Source: Oscillospiraceae bacterium
GTDB taxonomy: Bacteria > Bacillota > Clostridia > Oscillospirales > Oscillospiraceae
Direction of reading: 5' to 3'
NCBI GenBank assembly: GCA_009787625.1
Contig: WQSX01000018.1
Span: 1 to 48,637 of the forward strand
DNA: 48,637 bases
The position numbers and the translations under genes are program-made. The notes under the pieces were generated by a model. It searched no databases. It had not been told where the DNA came from and worked only from the letters and a program-made list of their open reading frames with translations. Below are positions 8,005-16,842 of this stretch, in pieces (position 1 is the stretch's first letter; each line of letters starts with the position of its first letter).

Positions 8005-9009
8005 CTATTTTTTCTCCCTATAACTTGATAATGGCGAGAGTTTTGCGGCCTCTCTTAGAGTGCTGTTTTCTATGTGGGTGTAAATTTGTGTGGTGTTAAG
8101 GTGTTCGTGTCCTAAGAGTTCTTGCAGGGTTCTTACGTCAACTCCGCTGTTTAGCATTAGTGTTGCCGCTGTGTGGCGGAGTTTGTGTGAAGAGTACTTC
8201 GTGCTGTCGAGTCCCGCGGCTAGTAGGTGCTTCTTTACCAGGCTGTGTATGGTTGATGTGCTGATTCGGGTGCGTCTTGCTGAAATGAATAATGCGCGAT
8301 TATCAGCAGGAGCTTGATTTTTCCTTACTTGCAGGTAGTTGTTTATAGAGACAGCGCAGGCGTCATTTATGTATACAATTCTTTCCTTGTTTCCCTTACC
8401 TAACACACGTATTGAATCTTCACGTATATCTGATAAGTCTAAGCTTGCAAGTTCCGATATTCGTAGACCACAGTTTAGAAATATTGTCAAAATGCAAAAA
8501 TCGCGTTCTCTATGCGGACCGTCTACGTTGTCTAGTAGCTTGACGCTTTCATCTAAGCTCAAAAATCGTGGCAGTGATTTTCTCAGTTTAGGTGCGTCTA
8601 AATCTGCCACAGGGTTTTCTTTTAATCTGTTGTTATTTGATTTCAATGTGAGATATTTATAGTAGGATCTGATTACAGCCGTTTTACGTGCTCTTGTCGT
8701 CGCGCTCAGACCATACTCGGTATTTCGGCTGTTATGGCGTTTGGGGCGGTCTCTGGACAGAAATGCCAGGTATTCATATACATCAGTAACTGTGACTGAT
8801 TTTACAAAGTTATAGTCAATGTCCATTATTGAGATTTCGTCAAAGGTTGTATCTGCGGGTACAACTTTTTTATAGATCTTTAGGAATCGAAAAAAAGTGC
8901 GCAGGTCAAGAAAGTATTCGTCAATGGTTTTTCTGGAGTGTCCTTTAATAGTTTCATGATAAAAAAGGAACTCGCGTATAATTTCAGGTGTCTCATTTCT
9001 ATAGTCCAT
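8005..9009 (-). CDS. Tyrosine recombinase, XerC/XerD-like
   Basis: DNA strand-exchange enzyme of the phage-integrase family. It has an N-terminal SAM-like domain (about 10-120) and a catalytic domain with Arg183 (NCGLRISEL), Lys205 (GKGNKER), His275 and Arg278 (HKLRHT), His301 (LGHEH) and the nucleophile Tyr310. All six catalytic positions are present, so it should be active. At 334 residues it is slightly longer than XerC/XerD because of inserts in the N-terminal domain. It stands alone between two convergent blocks, with no att site or phage genes seen, so a housekeeping dimer-resolution role is more likely than an integrase role. Its promoter carries a large palindrome. Confidence 0.9.
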   Translation of the reverse strand: MDYRNETPEIIREFLFYHETIKGHSRKTIDEYFLDLRTFFRFLKIYKKVVPADTTFDEISIMDIDYNFVKSVTVTDVYEYLAFLSRDRPKRHNSRNTEYGLSATTRARKTAVIRSYYKYLTLKSNNNRLKENPVADLDAPKLRKSLPRFLSLDESVKLLDNVDGPHRERDFCILTIFLNCGLRISELASLDLSDIREDSIRVLGKGNKERIVYINDACAVSINNYLQVRKNQAPADNRALFISARRTRISTSTIHSLVKKHLLAAGLDSTKYSSHKLRHTAATLMLNSGVDVRTLQELLGHEHLNTTQIYTHIENSTLREAAKLSPLSSYREKK

Positions 9010-9043
9010 ATGTCAATAATCCCTTCTCTTAAAATTAACTCCC

Positions 9044-9079
9044 CTAAACTGAACAAAATCTTTATTTTGTTCAGTTTAG
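9044..9079. promoter_or_regulatory. 16-bp-arm palindrome at the recombinase start point (candidate operator)
   Basis: CTAAACTGAACAAAAT at 9044-9059 and its exact complement at 9064-9079 are separated by four bases. It begins directly after the -10 box of the recombinase promoter on the minus strand, so it covers the predicted start point. It could be a repressor site or a hairpin at the 5' end of the mRNA. The GAAC/GTTC parts recall LexA boxes, but the spacing is wrong for one. Confidence 0.6.
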
Positions 9080-9108
9080 AGTATATCATAAAAGGAAGGT
9101 GAAGTCAA
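9080..9108 (-). promoter_or_regulatory. SigA promoter of the tyrosine recombinase
   Basis: Reading the minus strand, TTGACT (9108-9103) and TATACT (9085-9080) are spaced by 17 bases, nearly consensus. The start point would be near 9073, inside the palindrome described next to it. Confidence 0.75.
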
Positions 9109-9123
9109 ACATAATCTTTGAGC

Positions 9124-9687
9124 CTACCTCCCTTGTATTATCCCTGCGTGCATTATTCCGTAATAGGTCTTCAGGAATGTGCTTTCTGTCTCTTTAAAGT
9201 TACTGCACTCCAAGATTGGTTCGCTGTATAGTTTTGGAGTGTGGTCAAAGAGCTTTCTGCTAGTCTTTAACTTAGCAAACTCAAAGACCAGCATGTCATT
9301 GTCGATCTCATTCATTAGCTCAAATTCGTCGCTACTAAGTGGTGTTCCTAAAAACTTTGTGTATATAGCATCTTGGAGCCTTTTCTCAATTATTTGGTAT
9401 TCCTCTAAGTAAGCCTTTACAGGTCGTGTAATGTCTGAAATGTAAGCCTCACTTGCATCATGCAATAAGCAAATAAGCTGTATCTTTGCGGTATAACCTC
9501 TGGCTTTTGCTTCAAGAGCACAATTTAAGCTGTGGCGTGCAATTGAGAAAAATGTGTCTATATGCCCGTTTGCGCGACATAATAAGGACAAAGCGTGAGC
9601 TATGTCCTCAATGTGAATCTTATTCATATCGGGAGCAGCCGGTATGAATTCTTCGTTCATATAAGTTACAATGTATTGATGTTGCAT
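9124..9687 (-). CDS. HD-domain phosphohydrolase (YfbR-like)
   Basis: A 187-residue protein with metal-binding HD-superfamily residues: ARHSLNCAL (first His), LLHDASEAYISD (His-Asp pair and following acidic residues) and EIDNDML later. This layout resembles the YfbR-type nucleotidase group, but the substrate cannot be read from the sequence. The start is set at the ATG at 9687, which has GAGGG eight bases upstream. The frame continues further upstream, but those codons lie in hairpin element A and are probably not translated. It is the last gene of the block headed by smc and is separated from leuS by that element. Confidence 0.8.
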   Translation of the reverse strand: MQHQYIVTYMNEEFIPAAPDMNKIHIEDIAHALSLLCRANGHIDTFFSIARHSLNCALEAKARGYTAKIQLICLLHDASEAYISDITRPVKAYLEEYQIIEKRLQDAIYTKFLGTPLSSDEFELMNEIDNDMLVFEFAKLKTSRKLFDHTPKLYSEPILECSNFKETESTFLKTYYGIMHAGIIQGR

Positions 9688-9709
9688 GTTGAGCCCTCGC
9701 CTCGAGTCC

Positions 9710-9805
9710 GCAGATGACGGGCAATTTGTTCCGCTTTTTTGCGAGCCATCGGGATCTACACCGCTGTTCTCGCAAAAAAGACTCCACAAACTGTCCATCA
9801 TCTGC
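9710..9805 (-). repeat. Covarying hairpin element, copy A
   Basis: On the minus strand this reads as a long hairpin: outer stem GCAGATGATGG...CATCTGC, inner stem TTTTTTGCGAG / CTCGCAAAAAA and a conserved apical core (9743-9771) containing GCGGTGTAGATCCCGATGG. One C-A mismatch and two G-U pairs occur in the outer stem. It lies between leuS and the HD gene and ends 22 bases before the HD gene start codon, in the same direction. Confidence 0.85.
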
Positions 9806-9840
9806 TAATTTCTGAACAGTAATTCTGGAAGCCCGTCTCT

Positions 9841-12240
9841 CTACTTCGCAATTATGTTTACGAGCTTGTTTTTAACGACAATCGTTCTCGTTATCTCTTT
9901 GCCTTCAATAAAGCGTTTAATTTTTTCGTCTGCGACTGCTGTTTTTATAACTGTTTCATCGTCAGAATCCAGTGCAACTTTAATGGTGCTTCTTAGTTTG
10001 CCCATGACTTGTACTGCCATTTCAATTTCCGACTCTAAAGTTTTGCTCTCATCGTATTTTGGCCAATCTTGCTCAGAGGCTTTGCCTTCAAAACCTTGAA
10101 TTTCCCAAAGTTCTTCAGCGGCGTGTGGTGCAAATGGTGATAGTAATACCAGAATTTTCTTTATATCTCCTCGTGATGGTGCATTACCATAGAAATCATT
10201 CACCAGAGCCATCATAGTTGCTATAGCTGTGTTGAATTTTAGACTCTCTATATCCGAGCCTACTTTTTTTATCGCCCTGTGAACCGCAACTTCGTGCGTC
10301 CCAGAGATGGTGTCGTCACCCTCTATTTTTTCGCATGATAGATTCCAGAGTCTATCAATAAAACGTTTGCACCCTTTGATAGCATTATTTGCCCACGGGG
10401 CAGACTTTTCGAAGTCGCCTATGAACATTTCATAGAGACGAAGTGTGTCGGCTCCATATTCTGCTACTACTACATCAGGTGTTATGACATTGCCTAAAGA
10501 TTTACTCATTTTTCTGCCATCTTCTGCCATAATCATGCCATGGCTGGTGCGCTTGCGGTATGGCTCAGACGTTGGAACCAAGCCCATGTCATATAAGAAC
10601 TTATGCCAAAATCTTGAGTAAAGCAAGTGCAATGTGGTGTGTTCCATGCCACCGTTGTACCAATCTACAGGAGTCCAATAGTCAAGAGCCTTACGAGAGG
10701 CGAATTCTTTGTCATTGTGAGGATCTGCGTAGCGTAGGAAATACCAGCTTGAGCCTGCCCATTGCGGCATTGTGTCTGTCTCACGCTGTGCTTTACCGCC
10801 ACATTTCGGGCATGTGGTGGAAACCCAGTCTGTTATTGCAGCGAGAGGACTCTCCCCTGTTTCTGTTGGCTCATAGTGCTCAACGTCGGGTAAAACAAGC
10901 GGAAGCTCACTTTCAGGTATCGGTACGAAACCACACTTATCACAGTGAACAATTGGTATCGGCTCGCCCCAGTATCTCTGGCGCGAGAAAATCCAATCTC
11001 GTAATTTATAATTTACTTTCTCAATGCCTAACCCTTGCTCCACGAGCCACTTTGTAATTTTAACTTTAGCATCGGGAACAGTTAGCCCATTTATAAGCTC
11101 TGAATTTACTAAGAGCCCATTTTCTGAGTCTGTATATGCTTCATTTTCTACGTCGCCGCCTGAGACGACTTCTACTATGGGTAGATTGAATTTTTTTGCA
11201 AACTCCCAGTCACGAGAGTCATGCCCCGGAACCGCCATTATAGCGCCGGTTCCGTAGGTGGCAAGCACATAGTCGGAAATGAAAATAGGTATGTTTTTTC
11301 CCGTTACGGGATTAATTGCGGAGATGCCCTTGACTTCAACACCTGTTTTCTCTTTAACAAGCTCTGTGCGCTCAAAATCTGATTTCTTAGCCGCCGCTTC
11401 TTTGTAAGCTGAAATTTCATCAGGATTTTCCATTGACCATTTATCGAGTAGCGCATGTTCGGGAGACATAACCATGTATGTTGCGCCGTAAAGTGTGTCC
11501 TGCCTTGTTGTGAAAATTCGCACGGTATCCCCTGCTGTTGTTTTAAAGTCAACCTCAGCACCCACACTGCGTCCAATCCAGTTGCGTTGTGAAATCTTAA
11601 CTCGTTCGGGGTAGTCAACAGTGTCTAGGTCGTCGGCTAAACGCTCTGCATACTTAGTAATGCGAAGCATCCACTGACTCTTTTCGCGTCTTACAACATC
11701 ACTGCCGCAACGCTCGCAGACATTGTCAACAACCTCTTCGTTGGCGAGTACACATTTACATGAAGTACACCAGTTGACGGGTATCTGAGCTTTATAGGCA
11801 AGATCACTTTCAAATAATTTTAGGAAAATCCATTGAGTCCATTTATAGTAATTCGGGTCTGTTGTATCGACACATCTATCCCAGTCAAAGCTAAACCCAA
11901 GCATTTTCGCCTGTTCGGTAAAACGCGCTATATTATCACGTGTGACAATTGCCGGGTGGATTTTGTTTTTAATGGCATAATTTTCTGTCGGAAGTCCAAA
12001 CGCATCATAACCAAAAGGAAAAAGGACATTAAATCCATTCATACGCTTGTATCGCGAGACAATGTCCATAGCTGTATATGGGCGTGGATGCCCGATATGC
12101 AGTCCACTTCCTGACGGGTATGGAAATTCAACCAAAGCATAAAACTTTGGTTTATCACTTTCGCTGGATACAGCGAAAGGCTTTTCAGCCTCCCACTTAT
12201 CTTGCCACTTTTTTTCTATTTTAGTAAAATCGTATTTCAT
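9841..12240 (-). CDS. leuS: Leucyl-tRNA synthetase
   Basis: Class I synthetase that charges tRNA-Leu. The HIGH motif is His48-Ile-Gly-His51, and KMSKS lies near residue 575. A zinc ribbon with CTSCKC and CERCG is followed by the editing domain with the family sequence TTRQDTLYGATYMV. Total length is 799 residues. The start at 12240 (MKYDFTKIEKKW) fits the family; GAAAGG stands 12 bases upstream. A longer frame to 12270 adds unconserved residues. It follows rsfS after about 50 bases, too short for a T-box leader. Confidence 0.97.
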   Translation of the reverse strand: MKYDFTKIEKKWQDKWEAEKPFAVSSESDKPKFYALVEFPYPSGSGLHIGHPRPYTAMDIVSRYKRMNGFNVLFPFGYDAFGLPTENYAIKNKIHPAIVTRDNIARFTEQAKMLGFSFDWDRCVDTTDPNYYKWTQWIFLKLFESDLAYKAQIPVNWCTSCKCVLANEEVVDNVCERCGSDVVRREKSQWMLRITKYAERLADDLDTVDYPERVKISQRNWIGRSVGAEVDFKTTAGDTVRIFTTRQDTLYGATYMVMSPEHALLDKWSMENPDEISAYKEAAAKKSDFERTELVKEKTGVEVKGISAINPVTGKNIPIFISDYVLATYGTGAIMAVPGHDSRDWEFAKKFNLPIVEVVSGGDVENEAYTDSENGLLVNSELINGLTVPDAKVKITKWLVEQGLGIEKVNYKLRDWIFSRQRYWGEPIPIVHCDKCGFVPIPESELPLVLPDVEHYEPTETGESPLAAITDWVSTTCPKCGGKAQRETDTMPQWAGSSWYFLRYADPHNDKEFASRKALDYWTPVDWYNGGMEHTTLHLLYSRFWHKFLYDMGLVPTSEPYRKRTSHGMIMAEDGRKMSKSLGNVITPDVVVAEYGADTLRLYEMFIGDFEKSAPWANNAIKGCKRFIDRLWNLSCEKIEGDDTISGTHEVAVHRAIKKVGSDIESLKFNTAIATMMALVNDFYGNAPSRGDIKKILVLLSPFAPHAAEELWEIQGFEGKASEQDWPKYDESKTLESEIEMAVQVMGKLRSTIKVALDSDDETVIKTAVADEKIKRFIEGKEITRTIVVKNKLVNIIAK

Positions 12241-12291
12241 AAAATGACCATGCCTTTCGAGAAAAATCAATCATTTCGCAACCCATTGACT

Positions 12292-12645
12292 TTACATCAC
12301 ACCTACATCAATTTCCTCAGCATCTGCCCATAGGCGCTCTAAAGAGTAAAACTCCCGTGCTTCTTGTAAGAACAGGTGTACAATAACACTGCCAAAATCT
12401 ATAAGTACCCAGTCACTGATTCTGTGCCCTTCTCTTCTCAGCGGAGCTTCACCCGAGGATTCCTTGATAACCTTCTCAACCTCGTCTGACAAGGCTTTGA
12501 GTTGAGTTGTGGAACCTGCCGTACAGATTACAAAATAATCAGCCAGAATCGTTATTTTTTCGGTCTTAAGAAGCTTTAATTCCTGCGCTTTCTTGTTGTC
12601 CAGTGCCTTTACAATCAGGCTTGCAGTTTCGTGGGGTGTCAGCAT
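12292..12645 (-). CDS. rsfS: Ribosomal silencing factor RsfS
   Basis: Binds uL14 on the 50S subunit and blocks subunit joining when nutrients are scarce. The 117-residue protein has the family core: KAQELKLL, ADYFVICTAGSTTQLKALSDEV, EGHRISDWVLIDFGSVIVHLF and REFYSLERLW. It lies downstream of the nadD/yqeK fusion and the LCP gene, matching the common nadD-yqeK-rsfS order with lcp inserted. Confidence 0.95.
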   Translation of the reverse strand: MLTPHETASLIVKALDNKKAQELKLLKTEKITILADYFVICTAGSTTQLKALSDEVEKVIKESSGEAPLRREGHRISDWVLIDFGSVIVHLFLQEAREFYSLERLWADAEEIDVGVM

Positions 12646-12673
12646 TAAAGAAAATCATCCTTTCTATCGGGCT

Positions 12674-14104
12674 TTATCCTCCGCCCCAGTTCGAGCTTCC
12701 CTGCCAATTTCCATCTGTGACAAATAATCTGTTGTCACTGCCGCGTGTCAAAATGCTTACATCATCAGTAGTTATTTCTCTTGTGAGTGGGTTTAACCGA
12801 GTGTTGACAATTTCCATCCATTCGTCCAAAACGAGTGCTTGATATGAACCACCTCTAACTCGTGCGGCTACAGTAGGCATTGTCGTAAAATTGATGTCTT
12901 CTGTGCTCATATTTAGAAATTCACGACCAAGCCAAGCGAGAGAAGTTAGTTGAAGATCCGTTGTTACATGTGTAAGAAACGTCTCGGCGAATGTTGTGAT
13001 ATTTCCTGCATTAACGCCCGCAAGCAATTGCTGTGCGGTTGCCAGTAAAAAATCTTGTTGCACGGCAATTCTCGTTAAATCACCTTCGGCATAATTTCTA
13101 AATCTCATCAATCCAAGTGCGTTATTGCCATTTACTCTCTGTTGACCTCTTGATAAGTTAAAGTGCAAATTACTCTCAGGGTCGCTCCAGTTCATTCCAA
13201 CGGGCACGTCAAACTCTACACCACCTATGGCATCAACGAGATTTATAAACGCTCTCATATTGATTGTAACCCAAAAGTCCACATTAAAGCCCAAAAGATT
13301 CCTGAAATGTGCAACAGTTGCCGCCATTGCCGCTTCTTGCGGATTGTCTTCATTTCTATATCTGTTACGCATTACAGCATGAATGGAATTTGCTTTTCTC
13401 ACATTCCAACTCACGTTGACTATGGTGTCACGAGGGATATTTACAACCTCAAGTGTATGGTTTTCAGAGTCAAATGTAGCTACCATAATAACATCAGTGT
13501 TTCCGGTTCCATCTATGCCTTGAATAAGGAATGTAAACCTATCCATACTGCGAAGCTGTTCAATTGGGATAGCATTAAAGCCATTATCTTCACTATCAAT
13601 ATTAAATAGAGGATTATCCACATCTCCGGGACTAAAAGTAGGGCGTGAAATTTCCGGTCTTGCCAATATACTTTCATCGGGTCTAAACAGCGTATCCCAA
13701 AGAGGGGTAAACAATACAACCACGATTGCTGATGCCAAGAGTAATATTACGCTACCGGCAACCAGCAGTCTTTTTCTTATTTTTTCTTTACGGCTTATTA
13801 TAGGGCGTTGTTTCTTAGTGCCTCTTTTGACATTCTTCGCGTCTTTGGTGCTTGTTGAATTTAGATTCGGAGTTGAGTTTGTGGTATAATCTGTATCATT
13901 TATATTCACCATGCCTGAATCTTGCAAAACTGCATCTACAATGCTCGGGTCAAAGAAATCTGAATCGTCAGAGCTGTAGTTTGTCACACTCGAATCTATC
14001 ACACCAACCCCAACTGTGGAGCCGGCATTCGTCGGTGTTCTTGCATTTTTATGGTTTCCGTTTGCTACCCGCCGCCCATTACCGCGACTACCAATAAGTT
14101 TCAT
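12674..14104 (-). CDS. LytR-CpsA-Psr family wall polymer ligase
   Basis: Members attach teichoic acids or capsular polysaccharide to peptidoglycan. A basic, disordered N-terminal region (about 1-125) leads into one membrane helix (about 113-135) and an extracellular LCP domain with FLIQGIDGTGNTDVIMVATFD, VNIPRDTIV and GLMRFRNYAEGDLTRIAVQQDFL, which hold the Asp and Arg residues expected to bind the lipid pyrophosphate. At 476 residues it is long because of the N-terminal extension. GGGAGA stands six bases before the ATG. Which polymer it transfers is unknown. Confidence 0.92.
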   Translation of the reverse strand: MKLIGSRGNGRRVANGNHKNARTPTNAGSTVGVGVIDSSVTNYSSDDSDFFDPSIVDAVLQDSGMVNINDTDYTTNSTPNLNSTSTKDAKNVKRGTKKQRPIISRKEKIRKRLLVAGSVILLLASAIVVVLFTPLWDTLFRPDESILARPEISRPTFSPGDVDNPLFNIDSEDNGFNAIPIEQLRSMDRFTFLIQGIDGTGNTDVIMVATFDSENHTLEVVNIPRDTIVNVSWNVRKANSIHAVMRNRYRNEDNPQEAAMAATVAHFRNLLGFNVDFWVTINMRAFINLVDAIGGVEFDVPVGMNWSDPESNLHFNLSRGQQRVNGNNALGLMRFRNYAEGDLTRIAVQQDFLLATAQQLLAGVNAGNITTFAETFLTHVTTDLQLTSLAWLGREFLNMSTEDINFTTMPTVAARVRGGSYQALVLDEWMEIVNTRLNPLTREITTDDVSILTRGSDNRLFVTDGNWQGSSNWGGG

Positions 14105-14142
14105 TGTATCTCCCTTATTTACCGTAATAAAATTTCTACCAT

Positions 14143-15225
14143 TCAGCGTTTACTTAAATCATCCAGTGCACTATAGGTCACTGTGCTGGGTTGAATTCCT
14201 CGATGGAGTAAATCGCTCACGGTCATTTCCAATCCCATTACTACAGCATCATCAATATTATCTTCCGCTTTTCTTCTAAGTTCTGTAACTTCGGGAAAAT
14301 CTCTTGTTGATTCGGTATAGTCTGCAATGTAAATGATTTTTTCAAGCATCGACATTCCGAATCTACCGGTAGTATGCCACCTGATTGCCTCGGTTACGGC
14401 ATCTGACATACCAAACATGGACTTCGCCAAAAGTGAGCCTGTTATTGCGTGAAGTAGTTTTTCTTCACCTTTTTTAAGCTCGCCCAGTTTTTCCCCATTC
14501 TCTGTTATTATACACAAATTTTCATTAAAATCAAGTTTCTTTGTAATATCATGCAAAATTGCCGCTTCTCTCGCCTCTTCAATATTTGCATTCCACCGCT
14601 TCGCCAAGTTCATAGCCTCAATCTCACAGGCATCAACATGTGGGATTCTGCCGGGATCCAGCATCTCATGCGCCTTAGCCCTGAGCCAATCCCAATTGGG
14701 CTTTGCACCGTATAACCTGCTCTTAATAATTAAAGAATAATTTTCATCTGAAATATATTCACAGCCCTCACGTAAGGGCAGTTTTTTGCGCAGCTCAGTC
14801 GAAGAAATTGGGATTATATCGCGAGGTAATAAGATAGGTGTGACAAGTTTCAGTAACTCTTCACTATCTTTCCACTCATGAGCTTGCAGAGAATCAAACA
14901 TATCATTTCCGAGTAGTAAAAAAAATTCTGCATCGGGATATTCGGAACTTATCTTTTTTATTGTGTCTATAGTATAGCAAATCTCTGTGCTGAAAATTTC
15001 GATATCGGAAATTATGGTGTTTTTTTGCTTTAAAAATGCATTTTTTGTCATTTCAAGGCGTAGCTCAGGTGATGGCGAACCTATAGGAAGGTTCTTATGC
15101 GGTGGAGTGCCTGTTGGAACGACTATTAGCAAATCTAGCCGATTGTCTGTAACCGCTTTTTTCGCAGCTTCCACATGTCCTTTGTGCGGAGGATTAAAAG
15201 AACCACCAAAAATTCCAATTCTCAT
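14143..15225 (-). CDS. nadD: Fusion of nicotinate-nucleotide adenylyltransferase and YqeK HD hydrolase
   Basis: Residues 1-190 are NadD, which makes deamido-NAD from nicotinate mononucleotide: GIFGGSFNPPHKGH with His14 and His17, and ISSTELRKKL near residue 165. Residues about 195-360 are a YqeK-type HD domain (HVDACEIEAMNLA, AAILHDITKKLD, HAITGSLLA), a family that cleaves diadenosine tetraphosphate. In most Firmicutes these are adjacent separate genes; here one 360-residue frame runs through both with no stop. The ribosome binding site GAGG lies in the end of rdgB, seven bases away. Confidence 0.93.
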   Translation of the reverse strand: MRIGIFGGSFNPPHKGHVEAAKKAVTDNRLDLLIVVPTGTPPHKNLPIGSPSPELRLEMTKNAFLKQKNTIISDIEIFSTEICYTIDTIKKISSEYPDAEFFLLLGNDMFDSLQAHEWKDSEELLKLVTPILLPRDIIPISSTELRKKLPLREGCEYISDENYSLIIKSRLYGAKPNWDWLRAKAHEMLDPGRIPHVDACEIEAMNLAKRWNANIEEAREAAILHDITKKLDFNENLCIITENGEKLGELKKGEEKLLHAITGSLLAKSMFGMSDAVTEAIRWHTTGRFGMSMLEKIIYIADYTESTRDFPEVTELRRKAEDNIDDAVVMGLEMTVSDLLHRGIQPSTVTYSALDDLSKR

Positions 15226-15231
15226 ATGTGC

Positions 15232-15825
15232 TTAACCTCTCTGTAACTTAGCTTTGAAGTTATTTAACGCCATACTCCTGTGTGAGATTTTGTTTTTTTC
15301 TTCTTGAGTGAGTTCTGCCATGGTTTTACTATACCCGGTCGGAATAAAAATGGGGTCATATCCGAAACCGTCTGACCCTGCCTCCTCCGTGGCTATGCTC
15401 CCACCACACTCACCTGTTGCCGAAATTAAATCACCATCAGGAAAAGCACATACAATAGTACAGACGAATTTTGCGCCCCTTTGTTCCATGTTTTCCATTT
15501 TCTTTAATAAAAAAAGATACCGTTCACGTGCCGACAGGTTATCTCCGCCAAAAGAACTGGTATAGACTCCCGGCTTGCCGCCCAGAGCCTCAACCATGAG
15601 CCCCGAATCATCGGCGATTGCCGCCATTCCGGAAAGCTCGGCTATTTTTCTTGCCTTGATGGTGGCATTTTCGAGAAAAGTAGTGCCTGTCTCTTCAATT
15701 TCGATGTCGATACCCAGTTCGTCACGTGTAACAAGCTCTAAGCCAAAATCCGAAAGTATACTGCGCATTTCACTGATTTTGCCCGCATTCGCGGTTGCTA
15801 AGACAAATTTATTCTTGTTATCCAT
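15232..15825 (-). CDS. rdgB: XTP/dITP pyrophosphatase (RdgB/HAM1)
   Basis: Hydrolyses non-canonical purine triphosphates to keep them out of DNA and RNA. The N-terminus LATANAGKISEM, the segment ADDSGLMVEALGGKPGVYTSSFGG, the GFGYDPIFIP motif and the C-terminal KISHRSMAL are all family signatures. The length of 197 residues is normal. AGGGG lies seven bases before the ATG. It is followed closely by the nadD fusion gene. Confidence 0.96.
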   Translation of the reverse strand: MDNKNKFVLATANAGKISEMRSILSDFGLELVTRDELGIDIEIEETGTTFLENATIKARKIAELSGMAAIADDSGLMVEALGGKPGVYTSSFGGDNLSARERYLFLLKKMENMEQRGAKFVCTIVCAFPDGDLISATGECGGSIATEEAGSDGFGYDPIFIPTGYSKTMAELTQEEKNKISHRSMALNNFKAKLQRG

Positions 15826-15844
15826 TCACTACCCCTAGTCCCCC

Positions 15845-15919
15845 GTCATTTCGCGCTTGACGCGGAATCCCACGAATAATGCGCATTTCTGGGGGATTCC
15901 GGGTCAAGCCAGGAATGAC
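15845..15919. repeat. 75-bp palindromic repeat, copy 1
   Basis: Ends GTCATTTCGCGCTTGACGCG and the near complement ending in GGTCAAGCCAGGAATGAC enclose a short AT-rich centre. The second copy at 22679-22753 has exactly the same length. Related repeats with GTCATT...CTTGACCCG are widespread in bacterial genomes. It lies in the gap between ftsY and rdgB. Confidence 0.8.
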
Positions 15920-15935
15920 TATTGACTTTCAATTT

Positions 15936-16832
15936 TTACGCCAAAATTGCATTTGAAAAATCTGTTGCATCAAAATCAAGCAAATCGTCTATGCCTTCGC
16001 CGACACCTATGAGTTTCACCGGAACCATCAGTTCTCCTGTAATTGCAAACACAATACCGCCTTTTGCTGTTCCATCGAGTTTTGTGAGTGCTATACCTGT
16101 AATTTTTGCAGAATCCTTAAATTCCCTTGCTTGAATTAGGCCATTTTGACCTGTTGTAGCATCCAAAGCGAGCAATGTTTCTTTATCTGCATCAGGGAGC
16201 TCTCTGTCGATTATACGGTGTATTTTGGATAGCTCATTCATGAGGTTCGACTTATTGTGTAGTCTCCCGGCGGTATCGCAGATGATGATATCCACGCCGC
16301 GCGATTTTGCCGCATTGATTCCGTCATATATGACAGATGCAGGGTCTGCACCTTCATCACGGCGGACTATGTCTACCCCACCACGCTCAGCCCAAATAGC
16401 GAGCTGTTCACCTGCAGCAGCTCTGAATGTGTCGCCGGCGCAGAGTAAAACTTTTTTGCCCTGAGCGGCGAAGCGGCTGGCGAGTTTTCCTATTGTAGTG
16501 GTCTTCCCTACTCCGTTGACCCCAACAACCAAAATTACAGACGGTTTAGTGTTTAGCTTTAATGCGCTATCGGAGATAGCTAATTTCTCCGCCAAAATTT
16601 TTGAAAGGGCTTCTTTAATTTCCTCTACGCCGCGTATGCCCTCTTTTAAAACTATCTCACGCAGGTCGTCAACAATTGTCGCTGACATGGTAGCACCAAC
16701 ATCGGCGAGAACCAGCGTTTCTTCAAGCTCATCATAAAAATCGTCATCAGCACCCGTAAAAGATGCAAAAATGGCTCCAATTCTATTTGAGGACTTCGTT
16801 AAACCAGCTTTTAATTTATCAAAGAATTTCAA
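15936..16832 (-). CDS. ftsY: Signal recognition particle receptor FtsY
   Basis: GTPase that docks SRP-ribosome complexes at the membrane. An N-domain helical bundle (about 1-90) leads to the G domain with GVNGVGKTT (104-112), DTAGRLHNK and TKLDGTAKGG. The 298-residue protein has almost no acidic A domain, as in many Gram-positives. The best start is a TTG at 16832 (MKFFDKLKAG), ten bases after the smc stop, with AGGTAG upstream. The smc-ftsY order is standard. Confidence 0.95.
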   Translation of the reverse strand: MKFFDKLKAGLTKSSNRIGAIFASFTGADDDFYDELEETLVLADVGATMSATIVDDLREIVLKEGIRGVEEIKEALSKILAEKLAISDSALKLNTKPSVILVVGVNGVGKTTTIGKLASRFAAQGKKVLLCAGDTFRAAAGEQLAIWAERGGVDIVRRDEGADPASVIYDGINAAKSRGVDIIICDTAGRLHNKSNLMNELSKIHRIIDRELPDADKETLLALDATTGQNGLIQAREFKDSAKITGIALTKLDGTAKGGIVFAITGELMVPVKLIGVGEGIDDLLDFDATDFSNAILA

Positions 16833-16842
16833 TCGTTTCTAC

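Noticed and set aside
8005..9009. Recombinase as integrase of a prophage or integrative element
   Set aside because: No phage, conjugation or excision genes, no tRNA attachment target and no flanking direct repeats are seen nearby.
9688..9801. N-terminal extension of the HD hydrolase to 9801
   Set aside because: Those codons fall in hairpin element A, which occurs elsewhere as non-coding sequence, and the ATG at 9687 has a good ribosome binding site.
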